Assembly (NCBI RefSeq): GCF_025717555.1
Contig: NZ_JAJIRP010000009.1
Coordinates: forward strand, 186,001-250,000
DNA from: Paucibacter sp. B2R-40
GTDB lineage: Bacteria > Pseudomonadota > Gammaproteobacteria > Burkholderiales > Burkholderiaceae_C
Length of the DNA: 64,000 nucleotides
Direction: 5' to 3'
Shown here: piece by piece, positions 52,111 through 62,462 of the stretch
Layout of the letters: every line of letters starts with the position of its first letter
How positions within the stretch are numbered: position 1 is the first letter of the stretch
Program-made: the position numbers and the translations under genes
Notes under the pieces: model-generated
Databases searched by the model: none
The model's input: only the letters and a program-made list of their open reading frames with translations
What the model was told of the DNA's origin: nothing

Positions 52111-54484
52111 ACAAATCGAGAATGCTTTTCTTCTCGTCTTCGCCCGCCGCCTTGGGCAAATGAGCCTCGTCATCGCTGAGTGCGGGAACGCCGGCTTTGC
52201 CGCTGAATTCGTCAAAGTACCATTCGCCGTTGACGTTCAACACACCTTCGGGCGCCGAGGGTTCGGAGACCGCCACGCCGCGCAGCGCGAAGCCCATGTA
52301 CTCGATCCAGATCGGCAGCGACAAGCCGCCGCCGGTTTCTCTATCGCCTAGCTTGCGCGGCTGGTCGTAGCCGATCCAGACGACCGCCACCACTTCTTTT
52401 TGATAGCCGGCAAACCAGGCATCCATCGAGTCATTGGTGGTGCCGGTTTTGCCATAGATGTCCGGCCGTTTCAGTTGCGCCTGCGCCTTGGCGGCGGTGC
52501 CGCTGCGCGTCACTTCTTGCAGCAAGCTGGTCATCAAGAAGGCGTTTCTGGCTTCGATGGTGCGCGATTCCTCACCGAGTTGGCTGGGCGCTGCCTCAAA
52601 CAAGACGCGGCCCTTGTTGTCGGTCAGCTTGGCGATCAGTTGCGGCGCAACCCGGTAGCCGCCGTTGGCGAACACGGCATAGCCCTGCGCCATCTGCATC
52701 GGGGTGACCGAGCCGGCGCCCAGTGCCATCGTCAAATAGGCCGGGTGCTTTTCCGCCTCGAAACCAAAACGCGTCAGCCATTGCTGCGCAAAGCCGACGC
52801 CGATCGAGTTGAGGATGCGGATAGACACCATGTTCTTCGATTTTGCCAAGGCGCGCCGCAGCGGCATGGGCCCCTCGAAGGTGCCGTCGTAGTTCTTGGG
52901 CTCCCAAGGCTGGCTGCCGGTGGTCGAGGCGCTGAAAAACAGCGGTGCATCATTGACGACGGTGCTCGGCGTAAAGCCTTTTTCGAGCGCCGCAGAATAG
53001 ATAAACGGTTTGAAACTGGAGCCGGGTTGGCGCCAGGCCTGCGTCACATGGTTGAACTTGTTCTTGGCGTAGTCGAAGCCGCCGACCATCGCCCGGATGC
53101 GCCCGTCGCGCGGGTCCATGGCAATGAAGGCGCCTTCAACCTCGGGCAACTGGGTAATCGTCCATTCGTCCTTGCCGGCTTTGCCGGATTTGATGACGCG
53201 AATCACCGCACCGCGGCGGATGCGGGTCTTGGGGTTGCCTTTGTCGCTCAGGCCCGAGGTCGCCGGTTTGAGGCCTTCGCCACTGAGGGTCAGGGTTTCG
53301 CCGTTTTGCAGCGCCGCCACGACTTTGCGCGGGTCGGCCTCCAGGACCACGGCGGCCAGCAACTCGTCATTGGCCGGGTGGTCCGCCAGCGCCTCGGCGA
53401 TTCGTACGTCCAGGGCCTTGGGGTCTTTGGGCAGGTCGACATAGGCTTCCGGCCCTCGGTAAATCTGGCGCCGCTCGAAGTCCATGATGCCGCGCCGCAG
53501 CGCTCGGTAGGCCGCGGTTTGTTCTTCCGATCGCAGGGTCAGATAGACGTTTAGACCGCGCGTGTAAGCCTCATCCCCATACTGATTGAACATCAACATG
53601 CGTGCGGCCTCGGCGACATATTCGGCATGTTGCGGTGATTCGCTGATCGGACGGAAGACCAGTTTTTCGGCCTTGGCGGCATCACGTTGCTCTTCTGTGA
53701 TGAAGCCGTTCTCCAGCATCCGCTCGATGATGTATTGCTGGCGGATGGTGGCGCGCTTGAGGTTGTTGATCGGGTTGTAGGCGGACGGGGCCTTGGGCAG
53801 CCCCGCCAACATCGCGGCTTCAGCGACCGAAATGTCGCGCAGCGGTTTGCCGAAATAGACCTCGCTGGCGGCGGCAAAACCGTAGGCCCGATGACCCAGA
53901 AAAATCTGGTTCATATAGATCTCGAGAATCTCGTCCTTGCTGAGCGCGCTTTCTATCTTCAGCGACAGCAAAATCTCATAGATCTTGCGCGTCAAGGTCT
54001 TCTCGGTCGAGAGATAGAAGTTGCGCGCCACCTGCATGGTGATGGTCGACGCGCCTTGGCTACGTGATTCGCCGAAATTGGCCAGGCCGGCGCGAATGAC
54101 GCCAAGATAATCGACCCCGCCGTGCTGGTAAAAGCGCGCATCTTCGATCGCCAAGACGGCGTCTTGCATGCGCTTGGGGATCTCTTTGATCGTCAGGAAG
54201 TTGCGGCGCTCTTCGCCGAACTCGCCCAGCAAGACGCCGTCGTTGGACAAGACGCGCATCGGCAGCTTGGGCCGGTAGTCGGTCAATCCGCTGATATCGG
54301 GCAGGTTCGGGTAGGCCATGGCCAGCGCTAGGGCGATCAGCAGCAAGCCCGAAAACACACCGGCCAGCATCAAGCCGACCAGCCATGAAGCCGTGCGTCC
54401 TAGGACGGACAGGGCGGTGCGCCGCTGTACGGGGGGGGTCTCGGACTTGATTGTTCGAGGGGCAGTCTTTTTGGCTTCGCTCAT
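52100..54484 (-). CDS. mrcA: Penicillin-binding protein 1A
   Basis: Bifunctional peptidoglycan synthase of 794 residues: a membrane helix (about 33-57), glycosyltransferase family 51 domain (EDARFYQHGGVDYLGV and SQGASTITMQVARNFYL), an OB-like PCB_OB domain and the transpeptidase with the catalytic serine in SSFKP and KTGTT. The C-terminal tail is acidic/basic (DEKKSILDLFKR). It is divergent from pilM, the standard mrcA-pilM arrangement. Confidence 0.97.
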   Translation of the reverse strand: MSEAKKTAPRTIKSETPPVQRRTALSVLGRTASWLVGLMLAGVFSGLLLIALALAMAYPNLPDISGLTDYRPKLPMRVLSNDGVLLGEFGEERRNFLTIKEIPKRMQDAVLAIEDARFYQHGGVDYLGVIRAGLANFGESRSQGASTITMQVARNFYLSTEKTLTRKIYEILLSLKIESALSKDEILEIYMNQIFLGHRAYGFAAASEVYFGKPLRDISVAEAAMLAGLPKAPSAYNPINNLKRATIRQQYIIERMLENGFITEEQRDAAKAEKLVFRPISESPQHAEYVAEAARMLMFNQYGDEAYTRGLNVYLTLRSEEQTAAYRALRRGIMDFERRQIYRGPEAYVDLPKDPKALDVRIAEALADHPANDELLAAVVLEADPRKVVAALQNGETLTLSGEGLKPATSGLSDKGNPKTRIRRGAVIRVIKSGKAGKDEWTITQLPEVEGAFIAMDPRDGRIRAMVGGFDYAKNKFNHVTQAWRQPGSSFKPFIYSAALEKGFTPSTVVNDAPLFFSASTTGSQPWEPKNYDGTFEGPMPLRRALAKSKNMVSIRILNSIGVGFAQQWLTRFGFEAEKHPAYLTMALGAGSVTPMQMAQGYAVFANGGYRVAPQLIAKLTDNKGRVLFEAAPSQLGEESRTIEARNAFLMTSLLQEVTRSGTAAKAQAQLKRPDIYGKTGTTNDSMDAWFAGYQKEVVAVVWIGYDQPRKLGDRETGGGLSLPIWIEYMGFALRGVAVSEPSAPEGVLNVNGEWYFDEFSGKAGVPALSDDEAHLPKAAGEDEKKSILDLFKR

Positions 54485-54762
54485 GGGCCTCCGGATGGGG
54501 TGGGCGGATTATAGAAAGCCGGCTCGTCAGTTCCGCGGCAGCTTGGCGAAATGGCACTGCGATTTGCTCGATTTCCAGCTGTTTGACTTGTTGCCCCGTT
54601 TTCCCTGCTTTTTCAGTGCTTAAGCCCAGCTCGAAGGCGTGTATGTTTCGCAACGTGGCGTTACTTGCTGTGACCTTGTTTCCGTAGGGGCCCAAGGTCT
54701 TTGCTGCTAGCATTCAAATAACTTATTAATAGTCCGGCGATAAACGTTGGGGGATTCACGTC

Positions 54763-55842
54763 GTGGGAATACTTGACGTATTGAGGGGTCGTAAACATCC
54801 GGCCATGATTGGCTTGGATATCAGTTCCTCCAGTGTCAAATTGGTCGAGTTGGGTCAGAACGCCAGCGGCGAAATGGTGCTGGAGCGTTTTGCGACCGAG
54901 CCTTTTGAGAAAGGTTGGATCACCGACGGCCAGATCGAAAAATTCGATGAGGTGGCCGATGCTGTGCGCCGGGTAGTTGCGCGCAGTGGCAGCAAGACGC
55001 GTGACGCCGTGCTGGCGATGCCGCAGTCCGCCGTCATCACCAAGAAGATCATGTTGCCAGCCGGTCTGCGTGACGAAGAACTGGAAATACAGGTTGAGGC
55101 CGAGGCCAATCAATACATCCCGTTTTCACTGGACGAAGTCAGTCTAGACTTTTGCGTGATCGGCCCCAGCCCGACTTCGGTCGGTGACGTGGAGGTGTTG
55201 ATCGCCGCGTCGCGCAAAGATCGGGTGCAAGATCGCCAAGGTCTGGCCGAGGCCGCGGGTTTGCGTCCGGTGATCCTGGATATCGAATCGCACGCTTCCC
55301 GCATGGCGATGGGCCGCTTGATCGCCAATTTGCCGAATGAAGGCAAAGATGCCCTGGTTGCGCTGTTTGAGATCGGTGCCGATACGACCAGCCTCAAGGT
55401 CTTGCGTGACGATGAAATGCTGTATGACCGCGACCAGGCTTTCGGTGGTTCGCAGTTGACGCAGCTGATTTCTCGCCAATATGGTTTTTCTTTCGAGGAA
55501 GCCGAGCAAAAGAAACTCAGCAATGATTTGCCTGAGGATTTCACGACGGCGGTGTTGAATCCCTTTGTCGACAGCCTTTCGCAGGAGATTGGCCGTGCCT
55601 TGCAGTATTTCTTCACCAGCACGCCGCATCACAAAGTGCATTACGTGATGTTGGCCGGTGGTACGGCGACCTTGTCGGGTTTGAAGGAGCGCGTCACCGA
55701 GTTGACCGGCTTCGCCTGTATGGTGGTCAATCCATTTGAAAATATGGCGCTCGGCGCGTCGATTCGTGAACCTAAATTGCGCCGCGAGGCACCGGCCTAT
55801 TTGACGGCTTGCGGCTTGGCAATGCGGAGGTTCTTCCAGTGA
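54763..55842 (+). CDS. pilM: Type IV pilus inner-membrane platform protein PilM
   Basis: Cytoplasmic actin-like protein of 359 residues that binds the PilN N-terminus. Nucleotide-binding regions: MIGLDISSSSVKLVEL and VMLAGGTATLSGLKERV. GTG start at 54763 with GGGGGA upstream. First gene of pilMNOPQ. The 278-base gap to divergent mrcA must hold both promoters; a TGCTAGCAT element near 54705-54715 is a possible -10. Confidence 0.97.
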   Translation: MGILDVLRGRKHPAMIGLDISSSSVKLVELGQNASGEMVLERFATEPFEKGWITDGQIEKFDEVADAVRRVVARSGSKTRDAVLAMPQSAVITKKIMLPAGLRDEELEIQVEAEANQYIPFSLDEVSLDFCVIGPSPTSVGDVEVLIAASRKDRVQDRQGLAEAAGLRPVILDIESHASRMAMGRLIANLPNEGKDALVALFEIGADTTSLKVLRDDEMLYDRDQAFGGSQLTQLISRQYGFSFEEAEQKKLSNDLPEDFTTAVLNPFVDSLSQEIGRALQYFFTSTPHHKVHYVMLAGGTATLSGLKERVTELTGFACMVVNPFENMALGASIREPKLRREAPAYLTACGLAMRRFFQ

Positions 55843-56498
55843 TATTGATCAACCTACTTCCGTACCGGGAAGAAAAGCGCAAGCGTCGCAAGACCGCCTT
55901 TTTTGTCGGGCTTGGCGTTGCTGCAGCCGTGGGGGCTGGCATCGTCGCTGCGGCCTATATGCTGGTGCAGCACATGACCTCTGAGCAGCAGCGCCGCAAT
56001 CAGTTCTTGACGGTGGAGATCGGGCGGCTCGACGATCAGATCAAAGATATTGCCAATCTGCGCTCCGAAATCGAGTCCTTGAAATCGCGTCAGCGTGCGG
56101 TGGAAGATTTGCAGACCGACCGCAATACGCCGGTGCAATTGCTCAATGAGTTGGCTCGCCATACGCCTGAAGGTGTCTATTTGACCTCGATTCGGCAGGC
56201 CGACAAGATCGTCACCATCACCGGCATCGCGCAAACCAATGAGCGTGTGTCGGAGTTCTTGCGCAATACCTCGCGCAACTCTGAATGGTTGGATAGACCC
56301 GAGTTGGTCGAAATCAAGGTGGCGAATCTGAGCACCAATAGCCGCGACCAGAAGCGCCTGTACGACTTCTCGATGCGAGTTTCGATCAAAGAGCCGAACC
56401 GCGAAGCAGGTGCTAAGCCCGCTGTGCCTGGCTCCTCTGCTTCCGGGGCCGCAGCCACATCGGCCGCTGTGTACCCGCTCGCGCCTAACCAGTCCTGA
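55839..56498 (+). CDS. pilN: Type IV pilus protein PilN
   Basis: Inner-membrane protein of 219 residues. The N-terminal INLLPYREEKRKRRK binds PilM; one membrane helix (about 20-43) and a periplasmic ferredoxin-like domain follow, with a coiled-coil stretch at about 50-90. The GTG at 55839 overlaps the pilM stop (GTGA) and has GGAGG 8 bases upstream. Confidence 0.95.
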   Translation: MILINLLPYREEKRKRRKTAFFVGLGVAAAVGAGIVAAAYMLVQHMTSEQQRRNQFLTVEIGRLDDQIKDIANLRSEIESLKSRQRAVEDLQTDRNTPVQLLNELARHTPEGVYLTSIRQADKIVTITGIAQTNERVSEFLRNTSRNSEWLDRPELVEIKVANLSTNSRDQKRLYDFSMRVSIKEPNREAGAKPAVPGSSASGAAATSAAVYPLAPNQS

Positions 56499-56505
56499 GG
56501 CAAGC

Positions 56506-57204
56506 ATGGCGATCAAGGCGATTTCAATGAAGTTCGAGCCCGGAGTCTGGTTCGAGGGAGTGGCGGATCAGTTTCGCGGCCTCAACACCAGCGAGCCGGG
56601 CCAATGGCCCTGGGCGCCGAAGCTGACCTCTTTTGCAGCGGTAGCGGTGCTGGTGATGGGGCTGGGCTGGGTGTTTTTGTTGGCGGATGTGCAGTCGGCG
56701 CTGGACGCTGAACGCGAGCGCGAGCCCGTGCTGCAGCAAGATTACAAAGGCAAGCTGGCCCAGGCGGTCAATCTGCCGGAGTTGCGCAAGCAGAAGAGTC
56801 AGGTTGAGGAATATGTGACGCAGCTGGAAAAGCAGTTGCCCGGCAAGGCCGAGATGGACGCATTGCTGTCCGATATCAACCAGGCCGGCATTGGGCGTGG
56901 CTTGCAGTTCGAGTTGTTCCGACCCGGTCAAGTAGTGGTGAAAGACTATTACGCCGAGTTGCCCATTGCGCTGCGAGTGTCCGGGCGGTATCACGACATC
57001 GGCGCCTTTGCCGCCGACGTTTCCAATTTGTCGCGCATTGTGACCTTGCACAATTTGAATGTGCTGGCGCCCACGGGCAAGGATGCCGCCAGTGGCAACT
57101 TGAGCATGGAAGCGACCGCGAGAACCTACCGCTACCTCGATGCGCTCGAGGTGGCTGACCAGAAAAGAACTGCAGCCAAGGCTGCGGCGGGGGCCAAAAA
57201 GTGA
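56506..57204 (+). CDS. pilO: Type IV pilus protein PilO
   Basis: Inner-membrane partner of PilN, 232 residues. Membrane helix at about 40-62 (AAVAVLVMGLGWVFLLADV), coiled coil to about 120, and the PilO domain (about 125-215). GAGG at 56497-56500, overlapping the pilN stop, supports the ATG at 56506. Confidence 0.94.
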   Translation: MAIKAISMKFEPGVWFEGVADQFRGLNTSEPGQWPWAPKLTSFAAVAVLVMGLGWVFLLADVQSALDAEREREPVLQQDYKGKLAQAVNLPELRKQKSQVEEYVTQLEKQLPGKAEMDALLSDINQAGIGRGLQFELFRPGQVVVKDYYAELPIALRVSGRYHDIGAFAADVSNLSRIVTLHNLNVLAPTGKDAASGNLSMEATARTYRYLDALEVADQKRTAAKAAAGAKK

Positions 57205-57728
57205 AGGCGCGATTGATCTCGGTGATGTTGCTCGGCAGTTTGCTGACGGCTTGCTCGGCCGATATGGACGAGTTGAGTCAGTGGATGGAGCAGCAAAAGC
57301 GCGAAGCCAAGCCCACCATCAAGCCCTTGGTACCCCCCAAGAAATTTCTGCCGCAACCTTATGAGGCCGCTGCCGGTGTAGACCCCTACAGCCCTCAAAA
57401 GCTCAGTGTCGCGATCAAGCAGGAGGCGGCCCAGCCCAACTCTTTGCTCAGCGCGGAAATGAACCGTCGCCGTGAGCCTTTGGAGTCCTACCCGCTGGAC
57501 AGCATGTCCATGGTCGGCAGCATGATGCGCCAAGGTCAGCGCTATGCCTTGCTGAGAGCCGATAACTTGCTTTACCGCGTCAGAGACGGCGAGCATCTGG
57601 GTTTGAATTTTGGCCGAGTGATGAAGATTTCAGAAACCGAGATCACGCTGCGCGAGGTCGTTCAAGACGCCGCAGGTGAATGGGTAGAACGCACAAGTAC
57701 CCTCCAGCTTCAGGAGCAGGGACGATGA
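57201..57728 (+). CDS. pilP: Type IV pilus lipoprotein PilP
   Basis: Inner-membrane lipoprotein of 175 residues linking PilNO to the secretin. The lipobox is LLTAC with C18; a proline-rich linker and a beta-sandwich domain (GMVGS-like SMVGSMMRQGQRYALLRADNL) follow. GTG start overlaps the pilO stop by GTGA. Confidence 0.95.
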   Translation: MKARLISVMLLGSLLTACSADMDELSQWMEQQKREAKPTIKPLVPPKKFLPQPYEAAAGVDPYSPQKLSVAIKQEAAQPNSLLSAEMNRRREPLESYPLDSMSMVGSMMRQGQRYALLRADNLLYRVRDGEHLGLNFGRVMKISETEITLREVVQDAAGEWVERTSTLQLQEQGR

Positions 57729-59923
57729 AAATATTGCAGCAGGAGACATTCGGCATGGGCCATTGGCGCACGTTGGGCATAGGTTTGGCGGCATTGCTCG
57801 GCGTTTTGCTGACAACGCAGGCGCAGGCTCAAATCAGTATTCGTTCAATCAACAGCGTTCAGCAGGCTGGCGTTGAAGTGGTGCGCATCGAGATGTCCGA
57901 GCCCTTGACCGAGGTGCCCAAGGGCTTCACGGTGCAAACGCCGCCCCGCATCGCCATCGATTTGCCCGGCGTGGTGAATGGCATCGGTCGCTCTTTGGTG
58001 GAGGTCAATCAAGGCAATCTGCGCTCTGCCAACGTCGCTCAAGCGGGTGATCGCACGCGGGTGGTGCTGAATCTGCGTCAACCCTCGGGCTACCGTGCCG
58101 AGTTGCAAGACAGTGCCTTGTTGTTGATTTTGGAATCAGCCCCTGGCGCCGCAAAGAGCCCCGGAGAGCCGGTGCATTTCGCTTCCAGTTTGAATGCTGA
58201 AACGCAGCTCTTGCGCGACATTGATTTCCGCCGTGGTCAGGACAACGCCGGCCGCATCGTGGTCAACCTGCCCAGCAATCAAGTCGGGGTCGATATTCAA
58301 CAACAGGGCCAGAATTTGGTGGTCGAGTTTTTGCGCTCCAGCCTGCCTGAAAGCCTGCGCCGCCGGCTTGATGTGTCGGACTTCGGCAGCCCGGTGCAGA
58401 CGATCTCGACCTCGCAAGTGGGGGACCGCGTGCGCATGGTGGTGGAGCCCAAGGGCGCCTGGGAGCACAGTGCGTATCAGAGTGACAACCAGTTTGTGTT
58501 GGAGGTCCGGCCTCAAAAGCTCGACCCGAACAAGTTGACGACAGGCCCTGGCTTTGCCGGCGACAAGCTGTCATTGAACTTTCAGAACATTGAAGTACGC
58601 GCGCTGCTGCAGGTGATTGCCGACTTCACCAACTTCAACGTCGTCACCAGTGATTCGGTGACCGGCAATGTGACCCTGCGGCTGAAAGATGTGCCTTGGG
58701 ATCAGGCACTGGACATCATCATGCAGGCCAAGGGCTTGGGTCTGCGCAAGTCGGGCAATGTGCTTTGGATTGCTCCCAAGGACGAGTTGGCGGCCAAGGA
58801 AAAGCTGGATCTGGAGTCCCGTGCACAAATCTCGCTGTTGGAGCCGGTGCGTACCCAGGCCATTCAACTCAACTACACCAAGGCCGAGGAAGTGGCCAAG
58901 GGCTTGAATGGGCAGAGCTCCGGCGGCAGCGGCGGCGGTGGTGGTGGCGCGAGTGGAGCCGGTGGGCAGAACTCATCGCGCATTTTGTCGCCGCGCGGCA
59001 GCGTGATGTTCGAGTCGCGCACCAATCAATTGTTCGTGACCGATATCCCGTCCAAGTTGGAAGAAGTTTTGGCGATGATTGCCAAGATCGACATTCCAGT
59101 GCGGCAGGTTTTGATTGAGGCGCGCATTGTCGAGGCTGATGACAAGTTTGGCCGCTCGCTCGGCGTCAAGCTTGGCTTCAATGATTTGCGCGGCCAGCAA
59201 GGTGGCATACCGGGCCGCAATGTGGGCGGCAACCAATATGTGGTGGCCGGCGGCAACTACAACGGCGTGGGGTTCAGCACCAAGCAAACGAACGAAAACA
59301 ACTTCGCCAACACGCAGTTTGTGAACTTGCCGGCCAATGTGTCTTCCGATGCATTCGGCGGCGCCACCGCTGCTAACTTTGCGCTGTCGCTGTTCAGCTC
59401 TACCGCCAATCGTTTTTTGAACCTTGAGTTATCTGCGCTGGAGTCCGACGGCAAGGGCAAGATCATTTCAAGCCCGAGGGTGATCACCGCCGATCAGGTC
59501 AAGGCCTTGATCGAGCAGGGCGAGGAGTTGCCTTATCAAGTGGCCACTGCCAGTGGCGCCACCTCGATCCAGTTCCGCAAGGCCAATTTGAAGCTGGAAG
59601 TCACGCCACAGATCACGCCCGAGGGCAATGTGATCCTCAACGTCGACATCAACAAGGACAGTCGAGGCACGCTGACCCCGCAAGGCTTTGCCATCAACAC
59701 CAAGCATGTGCAAACGACAGTGCTGGTCGAAAACGGCGGCACGGTGGTGATTGGCGGCATCTTCACGCAGGATGAACGGGACGATGTTTCCAAGGTGCCC
59801 GTCTTGGGCGATGTGCCTTACCTCGGCAATTTATTCAAGACCAAATCGCGCTCGTCGATAAAGACCGAGTTGCTGATTTTCCTGACGCCCAAGGTTGTCA
59901 GTGATAGAGCAACCGTTCGGTAG
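57725..59923 (+). CDS. pilQ: Type IV pilus secretin PilQ
   Basis: Outer-membrane secretin of 732 residues through which pili pass. Signal peptide about 1-38 (ends AQAQ), one or two AMIN domains (about 40-260) that bind peptidoglycan, STN/N0 domain (about 275-370), N1 domain and C-terminal secretin (about 470-730) with VPVLGDVPYLGNLFKTK. A poly-Gly stretch lies at about 400-416. ATG overlaps the pilP stop (ATGA). Confidence 0.97.
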   Translation: MKILQQETFGMGHWRTLGIGLAALLGVLLTTQAQAQISIRSINSVQQAGVEVVRIEMSEPLTEVPKGFTVQTPPRIAIDLPGVVNGIGRSLVEVNQGNLRSANVAQAGDRTRVVLNLRQPSGYRAELQDSALLLILESAPGAAKSPGEPVHFASSLNAETQLLRDIDFRRGQDNAGRIVVNLPSNQVGVDIQQQGQNLVVEFLRSSLPESLRRRLDVSDFGSPVQTISTSQVGDRVRMVVEPKGAWEHSAYQSDNQFVLEVRPQKLDPNKLTTGPGFAGDKLSLNFQNIEVRALLQVIADFTNFNVVTSDSVTGNVTLRLKDVPWDQALDIIMQAKGLGLRKSGNVLWIAPKDELAAKEKLDLESRAQISLLEPVRTQAIQLNYTKAEEVAKGLNGQSSGGSGGGGGGASGAGGQNSSRILSPRGSVMFESRTNQLFVTDIPSKLEEVLAMIAKIDIPVRQVLIEARIVEADDKFGRSLGVKLGFNDLRGQQGGIPGRNVGGNQYVVAGGNYNGVGFSTKQTNENNFANTQFVNLPANVSSDAFGGATAANFALSLFSSTANRFLNLELSALESDGKGKIISSPRVITADQVKALIEQGEELPYQVATASGATSIQFRKANLKLEVTPQITPEGNVILNVDINKDSRGTLTPQGFAINTKHVQTTVLVENGGTVVIGGIFTQDERDDVSKVPVLGDVPYLGNLFKTKSRSSIKTELLIFLTPKVVSDRATVR

Positions 59924-59991
59924 TCGTCGACAAACATAGTGGGAGTTGCCGCGTCATGAGGTCGATGCGAGCATTGCAGGAGTATGCAGAA

Positions 59992-62442
59992 ATGACTAGC
60001 AGTAAGAAACTTGAAGGCTTCGCCCGGCGCTGTGCGCAGGCTTTACTGAGTCTGGCGGTGGTCGGGGTATTGGCCGCTTGCGGGGGAGGGGGCTCCGACG
60101 CTGGCACCCCGATTTTTCAGGATTCCAGCAACCCGGTCACGCCACCGTCGGCCTCGACTTTGGTGGACCTGGCCTTGGTGGCCGACAAGCAAACAGTGCC
60201 TAACACCGGCGCCGAGGTGGTTACCTACACCGTCACCGCGCTTGGGGCAGGCAATGCTGCATTGATTGGTGTGGAGGTGCCGGTCACGGTCGAAGTGGAT
60301 GCTGGTGCCGTGGTGACTCCTTCGGCCAAAGTTACCGATAAGACCTCCGCCAAAATGACGGCAGTGGTAGCCCTGATCGACAAAACAAGTCGCACGGTCA
60401 ATTTGACGGCCAAGAGCGGGGCCATCAGCAAAAAACTCAGCTTCAATGTGGTGGACAGTGTTACCGGCAGCGCTGTCGCAGATATGTCGGTCGTGGTCGA
60501 CAAAATTACGATTCCCAATACCGGCGCTGAAGAGGCCAGCATTACCGTGACGACACTAGACGCCGCGCGCTCGGCGATTGGCGGCGTTGCAGTCAGCATG
60601 CAAGTCGTTGACGTGGGTGATGCGGTGGTGCTGGATCCCGGCAACACAACCACCGGTGATAGCACCGGCCAACTGACGCGCCGGCTCAAACTGCAAAACA
60701 ACAAGACCAAGCGGACGATTGCCGTTAAAGCGACCAGCGGAACGGTGTCACGCACCATCACCGTGGACGTCGTAGATCCACCGGCCGGCACAGTGTTGAC
60801 CGCCAGTGACCTGACGCTTTCCATCAGCAAAAACAGCATCAATAACTCGGGCAGCGAAACAGTCGATGTGATTGCCCGGGCGGTTGACGCCAATCGAAAT
60901 GCTTTGGCGGGTATCGATGTTATTTTCCGGGTTGATAGCGATGCTGTGCTGACGCCTATTAATACTAAGACCGATGCCAAAGGCGAGGCCAAAGCCACGG
61001 TCGGTATTGGCGCAAATCGTACCGTGCGAACGATTACTGTGTCCGCTGAGAGCAGCGCCTTGAAAGGGGTGCGGTTGTTGAGTGTGACCGGTGCGAAATT
61101 ACAAGCAACTGTCAATCAGCCAAATCGTCTAGTGGGCGAACAGGGGTCCGTCGATTACAGCTTGCTGGATGTCAATGGCAGCCCGATCGATGGGGTGGAG
61201 ATTGTCGCCACCGGACCGGGCGGCGCAAGTGGCCGCGGGTTCACCAATGGCCAAGGTAAATGGACGTATTCGTACAAAGCCGAAGGCAATGGCAAGATGT
61301 CGATCAAGGCGGTTGGCGGTGCCGGTGACACGCCTGTTGAGTCTTTTGTGAATGTGGCAGCAAAACCTGCCGCGCTGGATCCTGCGGTCAAGATCCTGTC
61401 GGCAACCATGACCATGGATGCGCTGGTGGTGAAAGTCAACGAGATTGGCAAAGACGTTAACCGAGCCGAAATCAGAATTCTGTTCCGTGGCGAGAAAAAC
61501 GCGCCGATTGAGAATGTACGTGTCCATATTGGTTTGGGTGCAAACAATACTTCTACCGATGGTCGGTTCAGCGTCAGCGAGAGTGACCCGCCACTGCTAT
61601 CGGATAAAAACGGTTTAGTGACCGTGAGTTTCATTGCTGGCGAACGCCCTAGCCCGACCGACGGAGTCAAGATACAAGGTTGTTATGGCCGAACCGATGA
61701 TTTGGGGACCACGGCGAACGGGTGCTTGAACGGCCTCGCCATCAATCCGGTGACCTTGACCGTGGTTGAGACGCCTGTTTCTATCTCTATTGGCGGAGAT
61801 GATGTCTTGGCGATTGGCGATACTGGCTTGACTTATATTGCCAAATTCACCGTTTTGGTGGTTGACTCAGCCGGTAACCCAAAATCGGATGTACAGGTAA
61901 CGCCTATGGTCGACCTGCTGGGTTATGGCAAGGGGCAGTATGTTTATGACCTGGCCAATAAGAAATGGGTCATCCCGGTTGATGCCACGCCCCCGCCAAA
62001 TGGGCCGTTACCAATATTTTTGCAATGCCCAAATGAAGATAGGCTGGATCCTGACGGCGCCAGAAATGGAACCCTTGAGGTGGGCGAGGATATCAATGGC
62101 AATCTTCAGCTTGATCCTCGAAAATCAGATGTGTCGGTTGCCTTGGAAGGTAGTACAAAGACCGATAAAAACGGGCTTGCAACTTTGAGAATTGAATATC
62201 CAAAAAGTATGGCTTCTTGGGTTCGGTATATGATCAAAGTGAGCGCGCCCGGTGTGTTGAGCCCGCCGGCTTGGTATGGTCGCTATGAAGAGCGATGGTT
62301 GCCGGCACTGACTGCGGCCATCAAGAGCGATAGCTCGCCCGCGTTTCAAATCAGCCCCTACGGTATAGATACGACTGGGTATAAGAATAGTTCGACCGAC
62401 CCTTTGGTCCCGATTGGCGCCGGTTGTTTCACTAAGAAGTAG
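59992..62442 (+). CDS. Large lipoprotein with bacterial Ig-like repeats
   Basis: Predicted surface or periplasmic lipoprotein of 816 residues. Lipobox VLAAC (C30) followed by a GGGGSDAG linker. At least three repeats of about 100 residues begin with similar phrases (LVADKQTVPNTGAE, VVDKITIPNTGAE, SISKNSINNSGSE) and resemble Big_1 invasin/intimin-type Ig domains; the last third is less regular and has two cysteines. ATG 59992 has AGGAG 9 bases upstream; ATG 59956 and 59965 are alternatives. It separates pilQ from aroK. An adhesin or pilus-linked role is a guess. Confidence 0.82.
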   Translation: MTSSKKLEGFARRCAQALLSLAVVGVLAACGGGGSDAGTPIFQDSSNPVTPPSASTLVDLALVADKQTVPNTGAEVVTYTVTALGAGNAALIGVEVPVTVEVDAGAVVTPSAKVTDKTSAKMTAVVALIDKTSRTVNLTAKSGAISKKLSFNVVDSVTGSAVADMSVVVDKITIPNTGAEEASITVTTLDAARSAIGGVAVSMQVVDVGDAVVLDPGNTTTGDSTGQLTRRLKLQNNKTKRTIAVKATSGTVSRTITVDVVDPPAGTVLTASDLTLSISKNSINNSGSETVDVIARAVDANRNALAGIDVIFRVDSDAVLTPINTKTDAKGEAKATVGIGANRTVRTITVSAESSALKGVRLLSVTGAKLQATVNQPNRLVGEQGSVDYSLLDVNGSPIDGVEIVATGPGGASGRGFTNGQGKWTYSYKAEGNGKMSIKAVGGAGDTPVESFVNVAAKPAALDPAVKILSATMTMDALVVKVNEIGKDVNRAEIRILFRGEKNAPIENVRVHIGLGANNTSTDGRFSVSESDPPLLSDKNGLVTVSFIAGERPSPTDGVKIQGCYGRTDDLGTTANGCLNGLAINPVTLTVVETPVSISIGGDDVLAIGDTGLTYIAKFTVLVVDSAGNPKSDVQVTPMVDLLGYGKGQYVYDLANKKWVIPVDATPPPNGPLPIFLQCPNEDRLDPDGARNGTLEVGEDINGNLQLDPRKSDVSVALEGSTKTDKNGLATLRIEYPKSMASWVRYMIKVSAPGVLSPPAWYGRYEERWLPALTAAIKSDSSPAFQISPYGIDTTGYKNSSTDPLVPIGAGCFTKK

Positions 62443-62462
62443 TTCGTAGGACTAGTCGTTTG

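Noticed and set aside
54552-54567. Sigma-54-like TGGCAC...TTGC upstream of pilM
   Set aside because: The spacing between GG and GC is 11 rather than the strict 10 bases, so it is unlikely to be a working site.
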